Shown: positions 52,440 to 61,395 of the stretch, piece by piece
Position numbering within the stretch: position 1 is the stretch's first letter
Layout: each line of letters starts with the position of its first letter
Source of the DNA: Cellulosimicrobium arenosum
GTDB lineage: Bacteria; Actinomycetota; Actinomycetes; Actinomycetales; Cellulomonadaceae
Direction of reading: 5' to 3'
Assembly: GCF_014837295.1 (NCBI RefSeq)
Contig: NZ_JACYHB010000006.1
Location: forward strand, 62,001-126,000
DNA: 64,000 nucleotides
Program-made: the position numbers and the translations under genes
Notes under the pieces: model-generated
Told to the model about the DNA's origin: nothing
Databases searched by the model: none
The model's input: only the letters and a program-made list of their open reading frames with translations

Positions 52440-52994
52440 TCACCCGAGCGGACGACGGTCCTCCGCGTCCGCCGGCACGGAGTCCGTGGCCCCCATCGCC
52501 TCGACCAGCAGCCTCAGCCCGGCGTGCACCGCGCCGGCCCGGACCTGCGCCCTGTCCCCGAGGAGCTCGAGCTCTCGCACGTGCCGAGCACCGAGGAGGG
52601 ACACCGCGACGTACACCAGGCCGGGCGGCCTGCCGTCCTGCGGGTCCGGGCCCGCCACCCCCGTGGTCGCGAGCCCCACGTCCGCCCTCAGGAGCCGACG
52701 CGCGGCGTCCGCCATCGAGCAGGCCACGTCCGGGTCGACGGCGCCGCGCGCGGCGAGGAGCGCGGCGTCCACCCCGAGGACCGCGGCCTTCGTGTCCGTC
52801 GCGTACGCGACGATCCCGCCGCGCAGCACGACCGAGGCACCGGGCACGTCGACGATCGTCGCGGTCACGAGTCCTCCGGTCAGGGACTCCGCCACCCCGA
52901 GCGTCCAGCCGCGCTCACGCAGGAGCGCGAGCACTCGCTCCGCGAGGGACCGTCCACCGCCGCGGTCGCCGCGCTCAGGTGCGGGCGGGGCCAC
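52440..52994 (-). CDS. cinA: CinA-type nicotinamide-nucleotide amidohydrolase
   Basis: 184 residues, the C-terminal (PncC-type) deamidase domain of CinA alone; the N-terminal molybdopterin-binding half of full CinA is absent, as is normal in actinobacteria. Motifs: [20 protein letters not shown] and G-V-A-G-P-D. It recycles NMN to NaMN. GTG 52994 with AGGGG is preferred; GTG 53024 is an alternative. The start lies inside the 3' end of pgsA. Confidence 0.9.
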   Translation of the reverse strand: MAPPAPERGDRGGGRSLAERVLALLRERGWTLGVAESLTGGLVTATIVDVPGASVVLRGGIVAYATDTKAAVLGVDAALLAARGAVDPDVACSMADAARRLLRADVGLATTGVAGPDPQDGRPPGLVYVAVSLLGARHVRELELLGDRAQVRAGAVHAGLRLLVEAMGATDSVPADAEDRRPLG

Positions 52995-53640
52995 CGTGCC
53001 CGCCCCTGTCGATCCCGTCGTCACTGTCGTTCGGGAGCGCGGAGGCAGCACGGACCTGCGCGGCCCGGACCGCTTCGCTCCGGATCCGCCACCCCTGGTA
53101 GAAGTACTCGACTCCCGTGACGACGGTGACGACGACGGCTGCCGCGAGCACGACCCACGCCACGACGGCGAACCAGCCCGGCAGGTGCGCGAGGGGCAGC
53201 AGGAAGGCGGTGATCGCGACGATCTGCAGGACGGTCTTGAGCTTGCCTCCGCGTGACGCGGGCATCACCGCGTACTTCAGGACGGCGAACCGCATGAGCG
53301 TCACGCCCAGCTCGCGCGCGAGGATCACCACGGGCACCCACCAGGGCAGCTCGCCGAGGGGCCACGCGAGCAGGACGAGCGCGGTCCCGACGAGCAGCTT
53401 GTCGGCGATCGGGTCGAGCAGCTTGCCGAGGTCGGTGACGAGCTCGTAGCGTCGCGCGAGATAGCCGTCGAGCCGGTCGGAGGACGCGGCGACGACGAAG
53501 ATCCCGGTGGCGACCAGTCGCCAGGTCACGCTGTCCCCGCCGTCGACGAGCAGGGCCCACGCGAAGAACGGGACCATCAGGATCCGCACCATCGTGACGA
53601 TGTTGGCGGAGTTCCACGGTGACGGGACGTCTGTGACCAC
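52975..53640 (-). CDS. pgsA: CDP-diacylglycerol-glycerol-3-phosphate 3-phosphatidyltransferase
   Basis: Makes phosphatidylglycerol phosphate at the membrane. 221 residues with several helices and the CDP-alcohol phosphotransferase motif: Asp55, Asp58-Gly59, Ala62-Arg63, Gly72, Asp76, Asp80. The GTG start is followed by the conserved P-S-P-W-N-S-A-N-I-V-T-M-V-R-I. It overlaps cinA by 20 bp and follows ftsK. Confidence 0.93.
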   Translation of the reverse strand: MVTDVPSPWNSANIVTMVRILMVPFFAWALLVDGGDSVTWRLVATGIFVVAASSDRLDGYLARRYELVTDLGKLLDPIADKLLVGTALVLLAWPLGELPWWVPVVILARELGVTLMRFAVLKYAVMPASRGGKLKTVLQIVAITAFLLPLAHLPGWFAVVAWVVLAAAVVVTVVTGVEYFYQGWRIRSEAVRAAQVRAASALPNDSDDGIDRGGHGGPART

Positions 53641-53688
53641 GGACCCAGACTACGGGTACGGCGCGGACGTCCGGCCCGCGTGCGGGGC

Positions 53689-56532
53689 TCAGCGCCAGCC
53701 GGACTCCACGTCCGCGCCGTCGTGATACTCCGTCGCCACCGCCGGCGCATGCCCGTCGACGCCGTCGTCGTACCCGCGCGCGGCGCCCCCCGACGCTTCC
53801 GCAGCGGCGTCGGACGCGGACTGGTCGAACACCTCCTGCGCCGGCTCTCCCCGGATGAGCGCGAGCGCGGACGGCAGCGCGTCGGGCGTCACGAGCACCT
53901 CACGGGCCTTCGACCCCTCCGACGGACCGACGATCTCGCGCGACTCGAGCAGGTCCATGAGCCGACCGGCCTTGGCGAACCCGACCCGCAGCTTGCGCTG
54001 GAGCATCGAGGTCGAGCCGAACTGCGTCGTGACGACCAGCTCGGTCGCCTGCAGCAGGAGGTCGAGGTCGTCGCCGATGTCCTCGTCGACCTGCTTCTTG
54101 ACCGCGACCTGGGCGACGTCCTCCCGGTACACCGGCTTGAGCTGCGACTTCACGTGCTCGACGACGGCGTGGACCTCGGACTCCGAGACCCAGGCGCCCT
54201 GGACGCGCATGGGCTTGGCCGCGCCCATCGGCAGGAACAGCGCGTCCCCCTGGCCGATGAGCTTCTCGGCGCCCGGCTGGTCGAGCACGACGCGCGAGTC
54301 GGCGAGCGAGGAGGTCGCGAACGCCAGCCGCGACGGCACGTTCGCCTTGATGAGACCGGTGACGACGTCGACCGACGGCCGCTGCGTCGCGAGCACGAGG
54401 TGGATCCCTGCGGCCCGCGCGAGCTGGGTGATCCGTTGGATCGACGCCTCGACGTCCCGCGGGGCCACCATCATCAGGTCGGCGAGCTCGTCGACCACGA
54501 CGAGCAGGTAGGGGTAGGCCGCGATCTTGCGCTCGGAACCCGGGAGCGGCCTGACCTTGCCGGCACGGACCCCGGCGTTGAAGTCGTCGATGTGCTTGTA
54601 CCCGAACGCGGCGAGGTCGTCGTAGCGCGCGTCCATCTCCCGCACGACCCAGTCGAGTGCCTCGGCTGCCTTCTTGGGGTTCGTGATGATCGGCGTGATG
54701 AGGTGCGGGATGCCCTCGTAGATCGTCAGCTCCACGCGCTTCGGGTCGACCAGCACGAGGCGCACCTGCTCAGGCGTGGAGCGCATGAGGATCGAGGTGA
54801 TCATCGAGTTGATGAAGCTCGACTTGCCCGCACCGGTCGCACCGGCGACGAGGATGTGCGGCATCTTCGCGAGGTTCGCGACGACGTAGCCGCCCTCCAC
54901 GTCCTTGCCGACACCCATGACCATCGGGTGCTCGGTGCGGCGCGCGGCCGACGAGCGCAGCACGTCGCCGAGCACCACCGTCTCGCGGTCGGTGTTGGGG
55001 ATCTCGATGCCGATGGCCGACTTGCCCGGGATCGGCGCGAGGATGCGCACGTCCGCGCTGGCCACCGCGTACGCGATGTTGTTGGACAGCGAGGTGATGC
55101 GCTCGACCTTGGTCTTGGGGCCGACCTCGACCTCGTAGCGCGTGACCGTCGGGCCACGGGTGAAGCCGGTGACCGCGGCGTCGACCTCGAACTGCTCGAA
55201 GGTCTTGGTCAGCGCGTCGACGACCCGGTCGTTCGCGGCCGAGCGCACCTTGTGCGGCGCCCCCTTGGTCAGCGAGTCCTCGTTCGGCAGCAGGTACACC
55301 GTGTCGCCCTCGAGCATGGGCTGGACGCCGCGCGGGACCGGCGCGCCGGGCGGCGGTGGGACGGGGCCCGCGACGTCGTCGGCGGAGGGAGCGACGGCGC
55401 CCAGCGCGGCGGCCCCCACGTCCTGCGCGGTGCCGGGGCCGACTGCCGGGACCGCCTCGGTCGGCGACGTACCGGGAGCCGCGTCGTCGCCGCGCTCACG
55501 GGTACGGCGCGCACGTCTCTCGTCGCGCTCGAGCGTCGCGGCGGTCTCGAACGCCTCGTCGCCCGCGAACCCGCCGTCCGGGATCTCGGTCTCGGCGACG
55601 TCGGCGGCACGCTCCGCCTTGGTGCGTCGCCGGCGTCGTGGCCGCTTCGCCGCGGGCTCGACTTCACTGCCGTCGTGGCGCGAGACGCCCTCGGCCAGCG
55701 GCAGGCCGTCCTCGTCCAGCTCGTCCGAGGTGGCCGGGTGGTTGCCCGTCAGCACGTCGTACAGACGGTGGAGGCGTTCAGGGATGCGGTGCACGGGCGT
55801 CGCGGTGACCACCAGGAGCCCGAAGAACCCCAGGAGCAGGAAGATCGGCACCGCGAACCACTCCGTCAGCCCGGTCACCACGGGGGTCGCCGAGAGGTAG
55901 CCGACGATGCCGCCGGCCTCCTGCACGGCGGAGAACCCGTCGCGCGGCGCCGGGAGGTCCTGCGACACGTGGACGAGCGCGCAGACGGACACGACGAGCA
56001 GCGTCAGACCGATCGCGACCCGGGAGTTCGCCTGGACCCGCTCCGGGTGTCGCATGATGCGCACCGCGAGCCACAGGAGCAGCACCGGGACCGCGACCCC
56101 GGCGAGGCCGAAGGTCCCCGCCACCACGGCGTGCACCCCCGTGCCGAACGTGCCGGAGATGCCCCACCACTCGCGGGCGGCGACGACCACCGCGAGGGCG
56201 ATCAGGAGGAACGCGACGCCGTCGCGCCGGTGTGCGGGGTCCAGGTCTCTCGCTCCCTTGCCGATCGTGCGGGTCGCGGCGCCGACCCCGTGCGCCGCAC
56301 CGAGCCACAGGCCCCGCACCGCTCGCACGGGCCAGGCCGGACGCGACGCCGGACGGCGCGCGGGTGCGCGCTTGGTCGGTGTCCGTGCTGCCGTGCCCGT
56401 GGCCGAGCCGCTCCGGGGACGTGCGCTCGCCGAGCCCCGGCCCGTCGAGGAACCGGCGCGCGCACCCGATGGGGGTGTCGTCGTGCGTCTGCTCGAGGAC
56501 CGTCGCGCCTGCGGGGACGTACGGGTCGCCAT
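53689..56532 (-). CDS. ftsK: DNA translocase FtsK
   Basis: Septal DNA pump that clears the chromosome during division. 947 residues: a basic Ser/Thr/Arg-rich N-terminal tail (1-70), four membrane helices (about 95-235), an Arg/Glu/Pro-rich linker, the motor with Walker A G-A-T-G-A-G-K-S-S (around residue 565) and Walker B Y-L-L-V-V-V-D-E-L-A-D, and a C-terminal gamma domain (L-L-Q-A-T-E-L-V, R-K-L-R-V-G-F-A-K-A-G-R) that reads KOPS. GAGGAA supports the ATG. Confidence 0.95.
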   Translation of the reverse strand: MATRTSPQARRSSSRRTTTPPSGARAGSSTGRGSASARPRSGSATGTAARTPTKRAPARRPASRPAWPVRAVRGLWLGAAHGVGAATRTIGKGARDLDPAHRRDGVAFLLIALAVVVAAREWWGISGTFGTGVHAVVAGTFGLAGVAVPVLLLWLAVRIMRHPERVQANSRVAIGLTLLVVSVCALVHVSQDLPAPRDGFSAVQEAGGIVGYLSATPVVTGLTEWFAVPIFLLLGFFGLLVVTATPVHRIPERLHRLYDVLTGNHPATSDELDEDGLPLAEGVSRHDGSEVEPAAKRPRRRRRTKAERAADVAETEIPDGGFAGDEAFETAATLERDERRARRTRERGDDAAPGTSPTEAVPAVGPGTAQDVGAAALGAVAPSADDVAGPVPPPPGAPVPRGVQPMLEGDTVYLLPNEDSLTKGAPHKVRSAANDRVVDALTKTFEQFEVDAAVTGFTRGPTVTRYEVEVGPKTKVERITSLSNNIAYAVASADVRILAPIPGKSAIGIEIPNTDRETVVLGDVLRSSAARRTEHPMVMGVGKDVEGGYVVANLAKMPHILVAGATGAGKSSFINSMITSILMRSTPEQVRLVLVDPKRVELTIYEGIPHLITPIITNPKKAAEALDWVVREMDARYDDLAAFGYKHIDDFNAGVRAGKVRPLPGSERKIAAYPYLLVVVDELADLMMVAPRDVEASIQRITQLARAAGIHLVLATQRPSVDVVTGLIKANVPSRLAFATSSLADSRVVLDQPGAEKLIGQGDALFLPMGAAKPMRVQGAWVSESEVHAVVEHVKSQLKPVYREDVAQVAVKKQVDEDIGDDLDLLLQATELVVTTQFGSTSMLQRKLRVGFAKAGRLMDLLESREIVGPSEGSKAREVLVTPDALPSALALIRGEPAQEVFDQSASDAAAEASGGAARGYDDGVDGHAPAVATEYHDGADVESGWR

Positions 56533-56638
56533 AGTGTTCCTCACAGTACCCGGGCGCACCGACGCCGGACCGCAGGCAGGACGGTCAGGGCGTGTCCCGG
56601 TCGGTGCCGCCCGCCGGCGTGGAGGAGAGCGAGAGACG

Positions 56639-57457
56639 ATGGCACGGCCGGAAGCAGACGCGTCGGCGCTCCGGCGCTCCCTCGACGAGGTCGCACCGGG
56701 CGTGTTCGTCACGGTGGCGCGCCTCTGGTCGACGACGACCACCCTGGTCCTGGACGGGACCGACGCGCTGGTCGTCGACCCCGGGGTGAGCGTCGCGGAG
56801 GTGGACGCCCTCGCCTCCACGATCCTCGACCGTGGCTGGCGGGTGACGGCGGGTCTCGCCACGCATCCCCACTGGGACCACGTGCTCTGGAGCCGCGCGC
56901 TCGGCGACGGCCCGCGGTGGGCCACCGCGGGGTGCGCCGACCGGGCCGGGCAGGACGGCGCCGAGATCCGCGCCAAGGCCCAGGCGGACGCACCCGGCCA
57001 CGAGCTCGACCTCCTCGGCGTGCTCGACGCCCTCCCGCCCGACGCGACGTCGCTCCCCTGGCCGGGCGCGCCCCGCGTCGTCGGGCACGACGCGCACGCG
57101 CCCGGGCACGCCGGGATCGCGACGCGCGGCGCGCTGCTCGCCGGGGACATGCTCTCGGACGCCGAGGTACCGCTCCCGGACGTGTCGTCGCCGGACCCTC
57201 TCGGCACGTACCGGGACGCGCTCGACCTCCTCGAGGACGTGGCCCGCGACGCGCACGTCCTCGTGCCCGGACACGGCAGCCCCGCGGTCGGCGCCGAGGC
57301 GATCGCGCGCCGGTTCGCCGCGGACCGCGCCTACCTGGACGCGCTCGAGCGCGCTGTCGACGACCCGGCCGCGACCGTGCGCGACGTGCGGCTGCGCGGG
57401 TACGTCGCGACGTGGCACGCGGACCAGCTCGACGCTCTCCGCGACGCCCGGCGCTAG
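56639..57457 (+). CDS. Metallo-beta-lactamase-fold hydrolase
   Basis: 272 residues. The zinc motif is T-H-P-H-W-D-H (about 78-84), with further ligands in H-D-A-H-A-P-G-H, A-G-D-M-L-S-D and V-P-G-H-G-S-P. The glyoxalase II/RNase-type subfamily and substrate cannot be fixed from sequence. GGAGGAG occurs upstream of the ATG. It is divergent from ftsK and ends 30 bp from the convergent membrane-protein gene. Confidence 0.85.
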   Translation: MARPEADASALRRSLDEVAPGVFVTVARLWSTTTTLVLDGTDALVVDPGVSVAEVDALASTILDRGWRVTAGLATHPHWDHVLWSRALGDGPRWATAGCADRAGQDGAEIRAKAQADAPGHELDLLGVLDALPPDATSLPWPGAPRVVGHDAHAPGHAGIATRGALLAGDMLSDAEVPLPDVSSPDPLGTYRDALDLLEDVARDAHVLVPGHGSPAVGAEAIARRFAADRAYLDALERAVDDPAATVRDVRLRGYVATWHADQLDALRDARR

Positions 57458-57487
57458 ACGACGGGAACGTCGGTGCGGGCCGGGGCC

Positions 57488-57910
57488 TCAACCGCGGAGC
57501 AGCCCCACCCCCAGCGTCACGACACCCGCGGCGAGCACGACGGCCCCCACCGGGAGCAGCACCACGGCCCGGCCCGGCGCCTCCCGGCCGGTCCCCGCCG
57601 CCGACAGGAAGAACCCTGCGGGCAGGAGGATCGCGGCGACGAGGACGCCCGTGGCCGCGAGCCATCGCCAGAAACCGGCGAGGTCGGTCGCCTCGGTGAG
57701 CAGCAGCGAGACGAGACCCAGGACCACGAGGACGCCGGCGTGCGCGTGACCCGCCCGGAAGAACGACGTCTGGAACCGCGTCGCGGGCGCCCTCCCGGTC
57801 ACGACCGTGACGAGGAAGGCACCTCCCGACTCGATCCCGACGACGGACAGCAGGACGATGCCGGCGGTGACGCGGGCGGCGTCGGTCAGCTCGAGCACGA
57901 GGACCCCCAT
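57488..57910 (-). CDS. Small four-helix membrane protein, probable TetR target
   Basis: 140 residues that are almost all hydrophobic, with four predicted helices (about 12-32, 47-66, 74-97, 108-135) and the motif F-R-A-G-H-A-H-A-G-V-L-V in the second helix, whose paired His residues in the membrane are notable. No characterised homologue is recognised. It is divergent from the TetR gene, and a 26-bp palindrome sits 27 bp before its ATG, so the TetR protein probably represses it. Confidence 0.75.
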   Translation of the reverse strand: MGVLVLELTDAARVTAGIVLLSVVGIESGGAFLVTVVTGRAPATRFQTSFFRAGHAHAGVLVVLGLVSLLLTEATDLAGFWRWLAATGVLVAAILLPAGFFLSAAGTGREAPGRAVVLLPVGAVVLAAGVVTLGVGLLRG

Positions 57911-57936
57911 GGTTCGGTCGGCGCGCACCCATGGCG

Positions 57937-57962
57937 CGAACAGTGTTATAGAACACCGTTCG
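57937..57962. promoter_or_regulatory. 26-bp TetR-type operator
   Basis: CGAAC-N-GTGTT-ATAG-AACAC-N-GTTCG: two nested 5-bp arms on each side, all perfectly complementary, in the 80-bp gap between the divergent membrane-protein and tetR genes. The size and two-step symmetry fit a TetR dimer site. Confidence 0.85.
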
Positions 57963-57990
57963 ACCACGCGCGTCAAGGCCCTAGACTCGG

Positions 57991-58599
57991 ATGGTGGCCC
58001 GACCCCGACTGCACGACGCGGCACTGCGCGAACGCCTGCTCGACGTCACCTCCCGCACGATCTCCGAGCGCGGCGAGGCCGCGGCCACCGTGCGCTCGGT
58101 CGCACTCGACGCCGGGACGAGCGCGTCCGCCGTCTATACCCTCTTCGGCAGCCGCGACGAGCTCGTGGCTGCCGTCTCCGCGGAGGGCTTCCGGCGGTTC
58201 GCCGTGCACCTGCGTGCCGTCACCCGCACCGACGACGCGGCCGCCGACCTCGCGGCGCTCGCCGTCGCCTACCGGTCGTCGGCGCTCGCCGACCCGCACT
58301 TCTACACGGTCATGTTCGGGCGCGGGGTCCCTCCCGCGACCGACGCCCCCGCAGTCGTCGAGCAGGAGACGTTCACCGTCCTGCGCGCCGCCGTGGCACG
58401 GCTCGTGCCCGACGCCGCGGCGGCCGCCGTCGAGGACGCGGCACTCGGCCTGTGGGGCCTGGTACACGGTCTCGTCTCGCTCGAGCTCGCGGGCCTGACG
58501 ACCGGTACCGACGACCAGCGCGCCACCCGGTACGCGGCCGCCACCCGCGCCGTCGGGCCCGGACTGCTGGGCGGACTCACGGGTGGCGGCGGCGGCTGA
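57991..58599 (+). CDS. TetR family repressor
   Basis: 202 residues. The N-terminal HTH is visible as A-A-T-V-R-S-V-A-L-D-A-G-T-S-A-S-A-V-Y-T followed by L-F-G-S-R-D-E-L (about 30-60), and the C-terminal helical ligand domain carries a WHG-type segment A-L-G-L-W-G-L-V-H-G-L-V-S-L-E (TetR_C_33-like). Ligand unknown. Its own promoter overlaps the 26-bp palindrome, so autoregulation is expected. Confidence 0.9.
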   Translation: MVARPRLHDAALRERLLDVTSRTISERGEAAATVRSVALDAGTSASAVYTLFGSRDELVAAVSAEGFRRFAVHLRAVTRTDDAAADLAALAVAYRSSALADPHFYTVMFGRGVPPATDAPAVVEQETFTVLRAAVARLVPDAAAAAVEDAALGLWGLVHGLVSLELAGLTTGTDDQRATRYAAATRAVGPGLLGGLTGGGGG

Positions 58600-58620
58600 T
58601 CGCCGGAGGGCTTCGTTGGC

Positions 58621-60306
58621 TCAGGCCTCCACGACCACCGGGACGATCATCGGACGGCGGCGCAGCCGGTTCGACACCCAGCGCCCGATGACGCGTCGCA
58701 TGATCTGCTGCAGCTGGTGCGTGTCGGTCGCGCCCCCCGCGATGGCGTCCTCGAGGGCCGCCACGACGTCCGGCCGGACGCCCTCGAAGACCGAGTCGTC
58801 CTCCGCGAAGCCTCGCGCCAGGATGTGCGGGCCGGCGAGCACCTTCCCGGTCGCGGAGTCCACCACGGCGAAGACCGAGACGAACCCCTCCTCGCCCAGG
58901 ATGCGCCGGTCCTTGAGCTCGGCGTCGGTCAGCTCGCCGACGCTCGACCCGTCGACGTACACGTACCCGCACGGCACTGCGCCGACCACGGACGCGCGGC
59001 CGTCGACCAGGTCGACCACCACGCCGTCCTCGGCGAGCACGACCCGGTCGGCGGGCACCCCGGTACGGACCGCGATCGCCGCGTTGGCCACGAGGTGGCG
59101 CACCTCGCCGTGCACGGGCATGACGTTGCGCGGGCGCAGCACGTTGTAGCAGTACATGAGCTCACCCGCGCTCGCGTGGCCCGACACGTGCACCTTGGCG
59201 TTCCCACCGTGCACGACGCGCGCACCGAGGCGCGTGAGCCCGTTGATGATGCGGAACACCGCGTTCTCGTTCCCCGGGATGAGCGAGGACGCGAGGATCA
59301 CGGTGTCGCCCATGCCGACCGAGACCCTGTGGTCCCCGTTCGCCATGCGGCTCAGCGCGGCCATCGGCTCGCCCTGCGAACCGGTGCACATGAGGACCGT
59401 CTCGTCGTCGCGCAGCGAGTCGACCTTCTTGAGGTCGATGAGCACGCCCTCGGGCACGGTCAGGTACCCGAGCTCCGAGGCGATCGTCATGTTGCGGACC
59501 ATGGACCGCCCGACCAGCGCGACGCGGCGACCGTGGTGGTGCGCCGCGTTGAGGACCTGCTGCACGCGGTGCACGTGCGACGAGAAGGACGCGACGATGA
59601 TGCGCTTCTCCGACTGTGCGAACACGGTGTCGAGCACGGGGCCGATCTCGACCTCGGGCGTGACGAACCCCGGGACCTCGGCGTTGGTGGAGTCGACCAT
59701 GAACAGGTCGACGCCCTGCTCGCCGAGGCGCGCGAACGCCCGCAGGTCCGTGATGCGCCCGTCGAGCGGGAGCTGGTCCATCTTGAAGTCGCCCGTGTGC
59801 AGGACGGTGCCCGCGCCGGTCGTCACCGCCACGGCGAGCGCGTCGGGGATCGAGTGGTTGACGGCGACGAACTCGCAGCCAAAGACCCCGAGCTGCTCCG
59901 TCTGCCCCTCGGTGACCACCCGCACCACGGGCGAGATGCGGTGCTCCTTGAGCTTCGCCTCGACGAACGCGAGGGTGAGGCGCGACCCCACGAGAGGGAT
60001 GTCGCGCCGCAGCCGCAGCAGGTAGGGCACGGCACCGATGTGGTCCTCGTGACCGTGGGTGAGGACGATCGCCTCCACGTCGTCGAGGCGGTCCGCGATG
60101 TAGTCGAAGTCGGGGAGGATCAGGTCGACGCCGGGCTGGTTGTCCTCGGGGAACAGCACCCCGCAGTCGATGACGAGCAGTCGCCCCTCGTACTCGAGGA
60201 CGGCCATGTTGCGCCCGACCTCGCCGAGCCCGCCGAGGGCGACGATGCGAAGCCCTCCGGCCGGGAGCTCGGGAGGCAGGGAGAGTTCGGGATGGGGGTG
60301 GCTCAC
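58621..60306 (-). CDS. rnj: Ribonuclease J
   Basis: 561 residues. Metallo-beta-lactamase/beta-CASP ribonuclease with 5'-3' exo- and endonuclease activity, used in rRNA maturation and mRNA turnover. The zinc motif is H-G-H-E-D-H (84-89), followed by H-T-G-D-F-K-M-D, the beta-CASP region (V-D-S-T-N-A-E-V-P-G, S-S-H-V-H-R) and H-V-S-G-H-A-S, then the C-terminal domain. The GTG is preceded by AGGAGG. It lies 34 bp downstream of dapA, the usual order in actinobacteria. Confidence 0.95.
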   Translation of the reverse strand: MSHPHPELSLPPELPAGGLRIVALGGLGEVGRNMAVLEYEGRLLVIDCGVLFPEDNQPGVDLILPDFDYIADRLDDVEAIVLTHGHEDHIGAVPYLLRLRRDIPLVGSRLTLAFVEAKLKEHRISPVVRVVTEGQTEQLGVFGCEFVAVNHSIPDALAVAVTTGAGTVLHTGDFKMDQLPLDGRITDLRAFARLGEQGVDLFMVDSTNAEVPGFVTPEVEIGPVLDTVFAQSEKRIIVASFSSHVHRVQQVLNAAHHHGRRVALVGRSMVRNMTIASELGYLTVPEGVLIDLKKVDSLRDDETVLMCTGSQGEPMAALSRMANGDHRVSVGMGDTVILASSLIPGNENAVFRIINGLTRLGARVVHGGNAKVHVSGHASAGELMYCYNVLRPRNVMPVHGEVRHLVANAAIAVRTGVPADRVVLAEDGVVVDLVDGRASVVGAVPCGYVYVDGSSVGELTDAELKDRRILGEEGFVSVFAVVDSATGKVLAGPHILARGFAEDDSVFEGVRPDVVAALEDAIAGGATDTHQLQQIMRRVIGRWVSNRLRRRPMIVPVVVEA

Positions 60307-60340
60307 GGGGCCTCCTGTCGTGGCTGAGCCGGATGGGTGT

Positions 60341-61255
60341 CTAGCGTGCGGGGTCGAGCGCGCCGAAGGCGACGAGGGCGTCGCGCACGAGCGCGACGTC
60401 GCCCTCGGTCGCCGCCACGTTGGGCAGGCGCAGCTCGCGGTTGTCGGTGACGCCGAGCAGCTCGAGCGCGGACTTGACCATGACGGCCTGGAAGCCCGCA
60501 CCGTTGAGCGCGTCGATCACCGGGGTGGTGGTGAGGAAGATCTCGAGGGCACCGGCGTGGTCGCCGGCGTCGAACCGGCGCACCACCTCGGCGAACGCGC
60601 CCGCGACGACGTGCGCCGACACCGACACGATGCCTGCCGCGCCGTGCGCCAGGAACGGCAGCAGGAGTCCGTCGTCGCCGCTGTAGAGCACGAGCCCGGT
60701 CGCGGCGGCGACCTTGGCCGCGGAGTACACGTCGCCCGCGGCGTCCTTGGTCGCGACGATCCGGTCGTGGGCCGCCAGCCGCTCGTAGGTCGGCGCGGCG
60801 ATCCGGACGCCGGCACGACCCGGGACGTCGTAGAGCATCACGGGCAGGTCGGTCTCGTCGGCGATCGCGGTGAAGTGCCGGTACAGGCCCTCCTGGCTGG
60901 GGCGCGAGTAGTACGGCGCGACGGCGAGCAGGCCGTCCGCACCCGCGTCCGCCGCCTGCACGGCCATGCGCAGCGCGTGGTCGGTGTCGTTGGAGCAGGC
61001 GCCCGCGACGACGACCGCCCGGTCGCCCACGGCGTCCACGACCGCGGCGACCAGCCCTGCCTTCTCCGGTGCGTGCGTCGTCGGCGACTCCCCGGTCGTG
61101 CCGTTCAGCACGAGACCGTCGTTCCCGTCGTCGACCAGCCGCTCCGCGATGCGTACCGCCGCCTCGAGGTCGACGTCGCCGGCCGGAGTCATCGGCGTGA
61201 CCATCGCGGTCAGGACCGCGCCAAAAGGGCGCGACGGCGTAGAGGGAAGGGCCAT
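60341..61255 (-). CDS. dapA: 4-hydroxy-tetrahydrodipicolinate synthase
   Basis: Condenses pyruvate with aspartate semialdehyde, committing to lysine/DAP. 304 residues with N-G-T-T-G-E (51-56), the catalytic Tyr142 (L-Y-D-V-P-G-R) and Schiff-base Lys170 (A-T-K-D-A-A-G-D). ATG 61255 fits the conserved N-terminus; a GTG two codons upstream is possible. No ribosome site is present, and TAGTTT 7 nt before could be a -10, so the mRNA may be leaderless. Confidence 0.95.
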   Translation of the reverse strand: MALPSTPSRPFGAVLTAMVTPMTPAGDVDLEAAVRIAERLVDDGNDGLVLNGTTGESPTTHAPEKAGLVAAVVDAVGDRAVVVAGACSNDTDHALRMAVQAADAGADGLLAVAPYYSRPSQEGLYRHFTAIADETDLPVMLYDVPGRAGVRIAAPTYERLAAHDRIVATKDAAGDVYSAAKVAAATGLVLYSGDDGLLLPFLAHGAAGIVSVSAHVVAGAFAEVVRRFDAGDHAGALEIFLTTTPVIDALNGAGFQAVMVKSALELLGVTDNRELRLPNVAATEGDVALVRDALVAFGALDPAR

Positions 61256-61395
61256 GTGCACAAACTACCGTGCCCGCGAGCCCCGCGGACCACCGCCCCG
61301 CCGGGGGCGCGGCCTGCGCGTGGCGGAACCCCGCCGAGCCCGACGCCGCCGCTCGGACCCTGCGAGCGCACCCCGACCGCGTGATACTCGAGAGC

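Noticed and set aside
57948-57963. LexA box in the tetR promoter (GAAC-ACC-GTTC)
   Set aside because: The spacer is 3 bp and not 4, and the bases are fully explained by the larger 26-bp palindrome.
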